A program made the translations under genes and the position numbers. From Chloroflexota bacterium (GTDB lineage: Bacteria > Chloroflexota > Ktedonobacteria > Ktedonobacterales > Ktedonobacteraceae), in assembly GCA_005879655.1 (NCBI GenBank), contig VBJK01000213.1:1-5111 (forward strand): 5,111 nucleotides of DNA, given 5' to 3'. The stretch's first letter is position 1; the number at the start of each line of letters is the position of its first letter. Below are positions 1 through 5,097 of the stretch, piece by piece. The notes beneath the pieces were generated by a model, which was not told the origin of the DNA, did not search any database, and worked only from the letters and a program-made list of their open reading frames with translations.

Positions 1-674
1 GGATGGGCTACCAAGGTATCCACTTTCTGGTGAGGTTGGGATCCTCTTACTCAGGCCCAAGATACAGACCACTCAGAGGGCTCCGTTGTGAGGTGCAGGT
101 GCGCACAGTACTACAGGATGCCTGGGCGTTGATAAGCCATCACCTTGTCTACAAGAATGAAGATGCCGTCCCAATCAGGTTGCGACGCGATCTGAATAAC
201 GTTACGTCCCTAATGGAAATAGCTCAGAGCGTCTTTGACTCTGTCGAAGAAAAGAGAGGTCTGTACCTCTTGGAGATTAAAGAAAGCCTGAAAGCGCCAG
301 CCGATTTTCTCCTGCAGCCAATCGACTATGACACCCTAACCGCTTATTCCCATTGGAAGTTTCCGCATCTTCAGCACTCTGAGCTTTGGCAAACAAGGCT
401 TCTAGAGGACTTAAATCTCGAACGGTACGTTCGCTTGCGGGATCTCGATGAAGTCGTAGAAAGGGCTAAGGATGCAGTCGTCAGATATCGAGAGGACATG
501 CCTAACTGGTTTCAGTTTAGCACCGATTTTTTGACCAAGTCGCTGGGCTTTGTTGATCCCGAGTTTAGGAAGAGACACGATTTCGGACCCCCGACTAGGG
601 AGGCGTTTAAGCTGAAGTTCCCCGGCCTTTTCGTCCCAGGGTCAGGTGGAACTCCCTCCAGGGGAATGAGTTAG
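1..674 (+). CDS. RelA/SpoT-domain (p)ppGpp synthetase, 5' end cut by window edge
   Basis: The reading frame is open from the window edge (first complete codon at base 3) to a TAG at 672-674, so at least 223 residues are visible and the N-terminus is missing. Counting from the first visible Met, GYQGIH (2-7) and EVQVRT followed by LQDAWALISHHLVYK (30-51) match the second half of the RelA/SpoT synthetase fold. In this family the Tyr of GYxxIH contacts the GDP/GTP acceptor, and the Glu of EVQxRT is the catalytic acid for pyrophosphate transfer from ATP. Both are present. The ATP-binding first half would lie upstream. Residues 52-100 look like the helix bundle that follows the domain in small alarmone synthetases. 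Residues 100-223 are charged and unassigned. No ACT or TGS domain is seen, so a stand-alone cytoplasmic synthetase is more likely than a long Rel protein; this could be a housekeeping enzyme, a toxic synthetase or a phage-defence synthetase. Sampled lines are about 47-50% GC, lower than the right half, which hints at transfer. Confidence 0.85.
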   Translation, partial: MGYQGIHFLVRLGSSYSGPRYRPLRGLRCEVQVRTVLQDAWALISHHLVYKNEDAVPIRLRRDLNNVTSLMEIAQSVFDSVEEKRGLYLLEIKESLKAPADFLLQPIDYDTLTAYSHWKFPHLQHSELWQTRLLEDLNLERYVRLRDLDEVVERAKDAVVRYREDMPNWFQFSTDFLTKSLGFVDPEFRKRHDFGPPTREAFKLKFPGLFVPGSGGTPSRGMS

Positions 675-680
675 TTCCCC
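661..680. repeat. Inverted repeat over the synthetase stop codon
   Basis: GGGGAA (661-666) and TTCCCC (675-680) are perfect 6-base complements separated by 8 bases that contain the TAG stop. A competing 4-base stem, TCCC (676-679) with GGGA (685-688), overlaps it. No T-run follows, so it is not a canonical intrinsic terminator. It might pause RNA polymerase or protect the mRNA 3' end, or be chance. Confidence 0.35.
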
Positions 681-723
681 GTAAGGGACCTCCAGGCCTG
701 CAAAGTGTAGTCACTAAAATCTC

Positions 724-752
724 TTGACCTCGGCACAAAACTCCCGTATAAG
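724..752 (+). promoter_or_regulatory. Near-consensus sigma70-type promoter for the transposase
   Basis: TTGACC (724-729, 5 of 6 to the -35 consensus) and TATAAG (747-752, 5 of 6 to the -10 consensus) are separated by exactly 17 bases. Transcription would start near 758-760, essentially at the transposase ATG at 759. The apparent Shine-Dalgarno AAGGA (750-754) overlaps the -10 box, so it would not be in a transcript made from this promoter. Inference: a leaderless or nearly leaderless mRNA, unless transcription comes from upstream. Confidence 0.6.
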
Positions 753-758
753 GAACTT

Positions 759-2501
759 ATGGCGAGCCGAAGCCAGCGGGTCCACGTCGTCACTACTTCC
801 AGGCGCTACAAGGGCCAGATCTACCGCACTCACCTGCTGCGCCACAGCTATCGCGAGAACGGCCAAGTCAAGAACGAGACGGTGGGCAACCTATCCCACC
901 TCCCCGAGCCGGTCGTCGAGCTCATCCGCAAGGCTCTGCAGGGCGAAATCTTGGCGCCGGTGACCAGCGTCTTTGAGATCCTCTCCTCCTCCCCTCAGGG
1001 CCACGTCCAGGCCGTGCTGACCGCCATGCGGCGCTTGGGGTTTGCCACCCTCCTCGCGTCACGTCCCTGCCCCGAAAGGGACCTGGTCATCGCCATGGTA
1101 GCAGCCCGGATTGTCGAACCGTACAGCAAATTGGCGACCACGCGGGCCTGGCATACCACCACCCTGGCCGCGGATTGTGGGGTCGAAGAAGCTAGCGAGA
1201 ACGATCTGTATGCCGCGATGGACTGGCTGTTGGAAAGGCAATCTCGAATCGAGAGCAAGCTTGCGGCTCGCCACCTGGATGAGCAGAGTTTGGCCCTCTA
1301 TGACCTGACGTCGAGTTATTTTGAGGGAGTGACCTGTCCTCTGGCCAAGCGGGGACATAATCGAGATGGGAAAGAGGGCAAGTTGCAGGTGAACTATGGC
1401 CTGCTGACGGACAGTCGTGGTTGTCCAGTGTCGGTGTCGGTGTACCCTGGCAATACTGGGGACGCGACGACGGTCTTGGCACAGGTCCACAAGATTCGAG
1501 ACGAATTCGGCATTCGTAGCGTCGTCCTGGTAGGCGACCGTGGAATGATTTCTCAAAAGCAAATCGACCAGATTCGTCAGCTTGAGGATATAGATTGGAT
1601 CACAGCTCTCAAGACGGGTGAAATCCGTAAGCTTCTGGAAAATGAAGGGCTGCAGATGGGGCTGTTTGATGAGCGCAATCTCTTCGAATTGACCGATCCC
1701 GGGTTTCCGGGTGAGCGGCTTGTGGCCTGTCGTAATCCTTTGCTGGCCGAGCGGCGTGCCCACACGCGTCAATCCTTGATTGAGGCGACGACCCGGGAAT
1801 TCGAGAAAGTGCAGCGCATGGTGGCCCGCGGCAAACTCAAGGACGCGGCTGAAAAGGAAATTGGTTTGCGGGTCGGCCGGGTGGCAAACAAATACAGTGT
1901 GGCCAAGCATTTTGAGTTTGAAATCAGCAAAGGTAGCTTCACCTTCCGTCTGCTGTCGGAGAAGGTTACAGCAGAAGCCGCCCTGGATGGAATCTATGTG
2001 GTCAGAACTAGCCTTGGGCCGGAGCGCTTGAACACGGATGATACCGTGCGTAGTTATAAACTGTTGAGCAACGTGGAACGCGCTTTCCGCTCACTCAAAA
2101 CAGTCGATCTGAAGGTACGGCCCATCTTTCATCGTCTGGAAGATCGGGTGCGGGCCCACATCTTCCTCTGTATGCTTGCTTACTACGTGCAGTGGCACAT
2201 GCTCGAAGCCTGGCGAGAGCTGCTCTTCAGCGACGAGGACCCACAGGCCCATCTCACCCGCGATCCCGTGGCCCCCGCTGAGCGTTCGCCATCGGCTCTC
2301 CACAAGGCCGCGACGCACACCCTCGACGACGGCACCGAGGTCCACAGCTTCCGAACTCTGCTGAAAGAGCTCAGCACGATCGTGAGCAACGTTTGCAGGC
2401 GCAAACAGTCGCCGGATACCGAGCCCCCATTCACGATGATCACCACAGCCAACGCCAAGCAGCAGCGGGCCCTCAAACTGCTGGAGGCCATCACGGTGTA
2501 G
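759..2501 (+). CDS. IS1634-family DDE transposase, full length
   Basis: The 580-residue protein has the layout of IS1634/IS4-type transposases, which cut and join DNA through an RNase H-like catalytic core. LYDLTSSYFEG carries the probable first Asp (D182), VLVGDRGM the second (D260), and YKLLSNVERAFRSLK (433-447) the catalytic Glu (E440) with the YxxxxxxExxFRxxK signature. A 180-residue interval between D260 and E440 is expected for the beta-rich insertion of IS4-like enzymes, and DGIYVVRTS (410-418) is a typical motif just before the Glu. RPIFHRLEDRVRAHIFL (454-470) and the C-terminal FRTLL segment also match the family. ATG 759 is preferred because AAGGA lies at 750-754 and a promoter ends at 752. 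No frameshift or stop is seen and all three acidic residues are present, so it is potentially active. Its base composition is intermediate between the two flanks. Confidence 0.93.
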   Translation: MASRSQRVHVVTTSRRYKGQIYRTHLLRHSYRENGQVKNETVGNLSHLPEPVVELIRKALQGEILAPVTSVFEILSSSPQGHVQAVLTAMRRLGFATLLASRPCPERDLVIAMVAARIVEPYSKLATTRAWHTTTLAADCGVEEASENDLYAAMDWLLERQSRIESKLAARHLDEQSLALYDLTSSYFEGVTCPLAKRGHNRDGKEGKLQVNYGLLTDSRGCPVSVSVYPGNTGDATTVLAQVHKIRDEFGIRSVVLVGDRGMISQKQIDQIRQLEDIDWITALKTGEIRKLLENEGLQMGLFDERNLFELTDPGFPGERLVACRNPLLAERRAHTRQSLIEATTREFEKVQRMVARGKLKDAAEKEIGLRVGRVANKYSVAKHFEFEISKGSFTFRLLSEKVTAEAALDGIYVVRTSLGPERLNTDDTVRSYKLLSNVERAFRSLKTVDLKVRPIFHRLEDRVRAHIFLCMLAYYVQWHMLEAWRELLFSDEDPQAHLTRDPVAPAERSPSALHKAATHTLDDGTEVHSFRTLLKELSTIVSNVCRRKQSPDTEPPFTMITTANAKQQRALKLLEAITV

Positions 2502-2517
2502 ACAGAACCACGCACCA

Positions 2518-2563
2518 CTTTTGGGGGTAAGCTACTGATTTAAGGCCACTTACTACCCAAGAG
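2518..2563. repeat. Imperfect inverted repeat just past the transposase stop
   Basis: CTTTTGGGGGTAAG (2518-2531) can pair with CTTACTACCCAAGAG (2549-2563). This gives 13 pairs, namely CTTTTGGG with CCCAAGAG including one G-T pair, and GTAAG with CTTAC, plus a small internal bulge. The loop is 17 bases. It covers the proposed right end of the element, so it could be a transposase-binding subterminal structure, a guard against read-through, or part of a terminator without a T-run. CAAGAGAT at 2558-2565 is also the reverse complement of ATCTCTTG at 719-726 near the left end. That pair is not collinear with the proposed ends. Confidence 0.5.
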
Positions 2564-2588
2564 ATCGAGGAACTTCAGACTAGAGGAC

Positions 2589-2828
2589 GTGGCAGCTTCC
2601 TATAACCTGCTCCGGCAGGAAGGAAGTGAGGTGTACGAATTCGCCCAGCTCGGGCAAAGGCTCTTTGGCAGCCTCTTCGCCGACGCTCACCAGCGAAAGA
2701 TCTTCGTGCGAGCCAGCGACGCTGCAGAGCGCGAGGAGCGGCCTCTGCGCATCCTGATCAAGCTCCCTCACGATTCACCTTTAGGATACTCGTCCGCCGG
2801 GAGGACCAAGCCCTCCTCGGCGCCGTGA
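2589..2828 (+). pseudogene. Fragment of a CHAT-domain protein gene
   Basis: The frame is open from 2544 to a TGA at 2826-2828; GTG 2589 is only the first formal start codon. LGQRLFGSLFADAHQRKIF, then a charged stretch, then RPLRILIKLPHDSPL resembles the segment of CHAT-domain proteins where LGxxLFxxLF and a region of arginine-rich helix precede LRxxLxL and, shortly after, the LPWE strand. CHAT domains are caspase-like peptidase folds seen in bacterial signalling and in defence effectors. Here the match stops before LPWE, and the catalytic His and Cys region is absent, so the piece cannot be a working protease. Beyond about 2783 the frame reads as non-homologous residues while the acetyltransferase match begins in another frame. 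The usual N-terminal part of about 50 residues is also missing on the side facing the insertion sequence. The family call rests on pattern memory and is moderate. Confidence 0.5.
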
Positions 2829-3142
2829 ACCTGAGCCAGATCTTTCGCGGCGGGTTCCAGAACGCCTATCTGGATTACTGGATCGGCGCGCCCTACGCCC
2901 GGCAGGGCTACATGCGCGAGGGGCTCGGCCTGGCCCTCGACCACGCTTTCAAAACCCTCCGCCTGCACCGCCTGGAAGCGAACATCCAGCCGGCCAACAC
3001 GGCTTCGAAAAAGCTGGTCGAGGGGCTGGGTTTCCGGCTGGAAGGGTTTTCCCCGCGATACCTGAAGATCCGCGGGCGCTGGCGGGATCACGAGCGCTGG
3101 GCCATCCTGAAAGAGGATTGGCGACCTACCCACCCACGTTAG
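2774..3142 (+). pseudogene. 5'-truncated RimJ/RimL-type GNAT N-acetyltransferase
   Basis: Homology-like sequence begins at FTFRILVRRED (frame of base 2774) and runs to a TAG at 3140-3142. It covers the C-terminal two thirds of a RimJ/RimL-type acetyltransferase. Visible hallmarks are DYWIG followed by ARQGYM (the acetyl-CoA pyrophosphate-binding loop), LHRLEANIQPANTASKKL, and LGFRLEGFSPRYLKI with a closing RDHERWAIL. These enzymes move an acetyl group from acetyl-CoA to an N-terminal or small-molecule amine. About 60-70 N-terminal residues are missing compared with the usual 170-200. The codons before 2774 in this frame do not resemble a GNAT N-terminus. A GTG at 2825 could start a 105-residue product, but it has no convincing Shine-Dalgarno sequence and would lack the first strands of the fold. 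The rest is undamaged, so truncation is probably recent. The last 17 bases overlap the convergent propeller gene. Confidence 0.75.
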
Positions 3143-4226
3143 CCACCGCGATGATCTGCTCCGGATTGTCGCTGAACGGCCCGGCGAAGTCGCTGGAGGA
3201 GTCCCCCTTGGGCGACCACTTGTAGATCTTGTTGTTCTTGCGGCTGCAGGTATAGATGTTGCCGCCGGCGTCCAGGGTGATCCCCGAGAGCTTGTCCAGC
3301 TTGGAGTCGTGGATCAGGACGTTGGCTTTGAAATTCCCCTTGGCCACGTTCGTGACGTCGTAGGTGAAAAGCCGTTGATTGCCCGGGCTGCCGAGATAAA
3401 GGGTGGAATTCGCGGCATTGAAGTAGAGAGCGACCGGGTCGTTGATGGATTGATTGCTCGACTGGGTGATCGCTCCCAGGAAAGCGCCGCTCGTGGCGTC
3501 GTAGACGCCGATCCGGTTCTTCCCCTCGTCGGCCACGAAGAGGTGGCCGGCGTTGTCGAAGGCGAGCCCCCGCACCGAATGGGTGGAGCTCCCCGAGGTG
3601 ATGAAGGTCAATCCCCCCTGGGACGTAGGCACGTAGGTGACATTCGGTACCCCCCCTTTGCCCGCCGAGTGGGCTGGCACGAAGGTCCCCGGATTGAAGG
3701 TGCCCGAGGGGTAGCTCTTCTGGAGGAACGGCGAATTGGGCATCGCCTGGCCCGGCTGGGAGCTCGCCGGACCCAAGAAGGCGGTCGCGACGTTGGTGTC
3801 CTGGCTGGTCACGTAGAGGTTGCCGTCACTGCCGAAGGCCGGCTGATAGGGGTGGACGAGGCCGGAAGAAGACTGCGGCGTGGCGTACTGGCCGAGGAAC
3901 GAGCGCGTGTAGCCGCCGCTCGACGTCGTGGCGCTGAATTGGAGGATCGCCGAATGGCTCTTCTGCGCCTGGCAGACGTAGAGCTTGCCGTCCGGACCGA
4001 AGACCATGCCGCGCAATTCCTGATAGGTCTGGCTCGTATCGAGCACCGTCGTCGACAGGGTCTTGCCACTGGCCGAGAGGGCATAGACGTTTGTGATCGG
4101 CTGCGACGACTTCGACGACTCCCCCGAGAAGGAGACGTAGAAGCCCGGCTGCTGCGCGCCAACCGTCGCGGGCAGCGCGAGGAGGACGGCGAGGAGCGCC
4201 GCCCGGAGGAGCTTGCAGGCCGTCAT
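3126..4226 (-). CDS. Exported NHL-like beta-propeller protein
   Basis: The product is 366 residues from the ATG at 4226. This start is chosen over the longer frame (to 4271) because a strong Shine-Dalgarno precedes it and a Sec signal peptide follows directly: K5/R8, hydrophobic core 9-19, likely cleavage after VGA (about residue 24). The mature part contains at least five blade-like repeats with the NHL pattern of Asp/Asn-Gly, then LYV or similar, then a strand: FGPDGKLYVCQ (76-86), FGSDGNLYVTS (131-141), FDNAGHLFVADEGKNRIGVYD (223-243), FNAANSTLYLGSPGNQRLFTYD (269-290) and LDAGGNIYTCSRKNNKIYKWS (318-338). Such propellers are usually binding platforms; no enzyme residues can be assigned, and the ligand is unknown. 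Ser/Thr/Gly-rich linkers fit an extracytoplasmic location. It lies 29 bases downstream of another exported protein gene and is probably co-transcribed. No intrinsic terminator is visible after it, and its end overlaps the acetyltransferase remnant. Confidence 0.85.
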   Translation of the reverse strand: MTACKLLRAALLAVLLALPATVGAQQPGFYVSFSGESSKSSQPITNVYALSASGKTLSTTVLDTSQTYQELRGMVFGPDGKLYVCQAQKSHSAILQFSATTSSGGYTRSFLGQYATPQSSSGLVHPYQPAFGSDGNLYVTSQDTNVATAFLGPASSQPGQAMPNSPFLQKSYPSGTFNPGTFVPAHSAGKGGVPNVTYVPTSQGGLTFITSGSSTHSVRGLAFDNAGHLFVADEGKNRIGVYDATSGAFLGAITQSSNQSINDPVALYFNAANSTLYLGSPGNQRLFTYDVTNVAKGNFKANVLIHDSKLDKLSGITLDAGGNIYTCSRKNNKIYKWSPKGDSSSDFAGPFSDNPEQIIAVANVGG

Positions 4227-4232
4227 GGGGCA

Positions 4233-4241
4233 CCTCTCCTT
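4233..4241 (-). promoter_or_regulatory. Ribosome binding site that fixes the propeller start
   Basis: On the - strand AAGGAGAGG ends six bases before the ATG at 4226; the AGGAG core is nine bases away. It lies in the 29-base gap after the upstream stop, supporting translation from 4226 rather than from the upstream in-frame ATG at 4271, which lies inside the preceding gene. Confidence 0.8.
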
Positions 4242-4255
4242 CAGAGGCCGTGTTG

Positions 4256-4927
4256 TCAACTTCCCGAGCAATTATTCGTCAGCGCTGGCTGCGGCGAGTA
4301 GAACGCGGGCCTGAAATTGTTGTGGTAGTAGTACGGAATCCCGCCCCAGAAGGTGTTGGGCACGTCGAAGTCGCCCGAGGGCTTGGTGGGATCGCAGATC
4401 ACCACCCGGCGGTCCGGGGAGAAGCCGGGGAGCACGGCCTTGAAGTAGGTGTAGTAGAGATCGCTGTCGTCCACCGCCTGCATGTCCGTGAGCTCGACCT
4501 CGGTGGGGAGGCCGTTGCGGTTCGTGGTGTCCCCTCCCAGGAGCTCCGGATGGTTGGTGTAGGCCCACACCAGGGCGTCGCGCAGCACGTAGCGGACCTC
4601 GTTGCCCGGGCCCGCCCACCGCTTGAGGCGCGTCGAGGCCGTGCCGGGGCCCCAGCGGAGCTCGATGGCGGCCACCACGGCGGGATCGGAGCGGTCCAGG
4701 CCGTAGGGATTGGGATGCGCCCCCACGAGGTCGGGCCGGGCGGAGAAGTCGATCGAATAGGAGAGGAAGGGGCTCCCCAGCGTGTCGAGCTCGTAGCGCG
4801 AGACCGTGAGGCCTCTCGCCTGCGGGTCATAGCCGACTCCGGGACGGGTTTGCGCCGTGGCGGCGGGAGCGGCGGCGAGCGCCGTCAGGACGAGAGCGGC
4901 CAGCACAGCCTGCGGGCGAATCAGCAT
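4256..4927 (-). CDS. Exported protein of unknown function, 223 residues
   Basis: I do not recognise the family. The start at 4927 is supported by GGAGG seven bases upstream and by an immediate signal peptide: R4, a long Ala/Leu core (residues 7-22), probable cleavage near ATA-Q (about residue 25). The frame is open to 5077, but that extension has no signal-like start and covers the structured upstream region. The mature protein is about 198 residues, rich in Tyr, Pro and Asp, and has no further membrane segment. Two cysteines, C178 and C220, could form one disulfide in the periplasm. Noticeable stretches are YELDTLGSPFLSYSIDFS (45-62), an Asp/Tyr cluster DDSDLYYTYFK (153-163) and the aromatic IPYYYHNNFRP (197-207). 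It is probably the first gene of an operon with the propeller protein, 29 bases downstream, suggesting a shared envelope role, for example a partner or ligand pair. That role is inference. Confidence 0.8.
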   Translation of the reverse strand: MLIRPQAVLAALVLTALAAAPAATAQTRPGVGYDPQARGLTVSRYELDTLGSPFLSYSIDFSARPDLVGAHPNPYGLDRSDPAVVAAIELRWGPGTASTRLKRWAGPGNEVRYVLRDALVWAYTNHPELLGGDTTNRNGLPTEVELTDMQAVDDSDLYYTYFKAVLPGFSPDRRVVICDPTKPSGDFDVPNTFWGGIPYYYHNNFRPAFYSPQPALTNNCSGS

Positions 4928-4934
4928 CCGTAGA

Positions 4935-4939
4935 CCTCC
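4935..4939 (-). promoter_or_regulatory. Ribosome binding site for the 223-residue exported protein
   Basis: GGAGG on the - strand lies seven bases before the ATG at 4927. It decides the start in favour of the signal-peptide form over the frame that extends upstream to 5077. Confidence 0.75.
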
Positions 4940-4957
4940 AGGGATCCGGTACGGCAT

Positions 4958-5025
4958 CCGAGTCTCGACTTCCGGGTACAGCGGCGCGATGCTACCGTGG
5001 CATGGCCTGAAAGTCGAGATCTCGG
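4958..5025. repeat. Inverted repeat with 14-15 base arms in the divergent spacer
   Basis: CCGAGTCTCGACTT (4958-4971) is the reverse complement of AAGTCGAGATCTCGG (5011-5025) except for one extra T in the second arm. The arms are 39 bases apart. The right arm contains a perfect 10-base palindrome, CGAGATCTCG (5015-5024). A smaller stem, ATGC (4989-4992) with GCAT (5000-5003), lies between the arms. The arms flank or overlap the possible promoter boxes, which fits a two-site operator bound by a dimeric regulator. Confidence 0.6.
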
Positions 5026-5040
5026 CTACAATCTCCCATC

Positions 5041-5060
5041 CGCCACCTGGCCGGGTGGCG
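5041..5060. repeat. GC-rich hairpin between the divergent genes
   Basis: CGCCACC (5041-5047) and GGTGGCG (5054-5060) form a perfect 7-base-pair stem with a 6-base loop. There is no T-run on either strand, so a terminator is unlikely. If the TACAAT at 5027-5032 is a real -10 box, the hairpin would sit at or near the 5' end of the + strand mRNA leader. Confidence 0.5.
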
Positions 5061-5079
5061 CTCTGAATCATCCTCACGA

Positions 5080-5097
5080 AAGGACTTTAAGGACTTT
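5080..5097 (+). repeat. Tandem AAGGACTTT repeat carrying two Shine-Dalgarno copies
   Basis: Two perfect copies of a 9-base unit lie at 5080-5088 and 5089-5097, directly before the ATG at 5098. Each contains AAGGA. The proximal copy is four bases from the ATG and the distal one thirteen, so the start has two candidate ribosome binding sites, the distal one too far for ordinary use unless a different start is chosen. Confidence 0.55.

Larger units (their letters stand above)
707..2556 (+). mobile_element. Insertion sequence of the IS1634 (IS4-like) group; ends tentative
   Basis: The element is defined by its intact transposase gene at 759-2501. The ends are tentative. GTAGTCACT at 707-715 faces ACTTACTAC at 2548-2556, whose reverse complement is GTAGTAAGT, giving 7 of 9 matching positions. 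This is weak but placed sensibly, 52 bases before the start codon and 55 after the stop. The roughly 1.85 kb size is normal for the family. No clear flanking direct repeat was found; IS1634-type elements can make long target duplications, and later rearrangement could also have removed one. The element lies just past the stop of the synthetase gene and just before a CHAT-like gene fragment, so it may mark one edge of a deletion. Confidence 0.55.
4928..5097. promoter_or_regulatory. Divergent intergenic control region
   Basis: This 170-base gap separates the exported-protein operon (- strand) from the start of a + strand gene. For the - strand, TCGACT (complement of 5012-5017) and TAGCAT (complement of 4989-4994) are 17 bases apart and could be a weak -35/-10 pair. 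For the + strand, TACAAT (5027-5032) is a fair -10 box but has no good -35. The interval also holds an inverted repeat, a palindrome, a hairpin and a tandem repeat, so shared control of both directions is plausible. No known operator was recognised. Confidence 0.45.

Noticed and set aside
661..688. Intrinsic terminator after the synthetase gene
   Set aside because: There is a short stem at 661-680 but no following T-run on the + strand; it is listed only as an inverted repeat.
688..696. Shared GACCTCCAGG near 687-696 and 4933-4942
   Set aside because: A ten-base match between distant spots, one overlapping a ribosome binding site region; no extension on either side, so it is treated as chance.
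675..706. N-terminal half of the CHAT gene on the left of the insertion sequence
   Set aside because: I looked for it to test simple IS insertion into one gene. Only 32 bases lie between the synthetase stop and the proposed left end, and no frame there resembles a CHAT N-terminus, so simple interruption does not fit.
724..963. 79-codon + strand frame over the transposase start
   Set aside because: It is a frame-shifted reading of the transposase N-terminus starting at a TTG that is part of the -35 box; composition is Ser/Arg/Ala-rich with no motif.
1059..1910. Long - strand open frame of 283 codons
   Set aside because: It is antisense to the middle of the transposase, which carries clear catalytic motifs in the same bases. 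No motif or ribosome binding site supports it.
3309..4301. Long + strand open frame of 330 codons
   Set aside because: It lies opposite the propeller gene and is extremely rich in Arg, Gly, Val and Glu, as expected from the complement of a GC-rich gene. It has no recognisable motif, while the - strand frame has a signal peptide, a Shine-Dalgarno and blade repeats.
4250..4933. + strand open frame of 227 codons
   Set aside because: It mirrors the 223-residue exported protein gene and shows only Val/Gly/Arg-rich low-complexity sequence typical of an antisense shadow.
4928..5077. N-terminal extension of the 223-residue exported protein to an ATG at 5077
   Set aside because: It would bury the signal peptide 50 residues inside the protein and ignore the GGAGG seven bases before 4927. 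The extension also covers the inverted repeats of the spacer.
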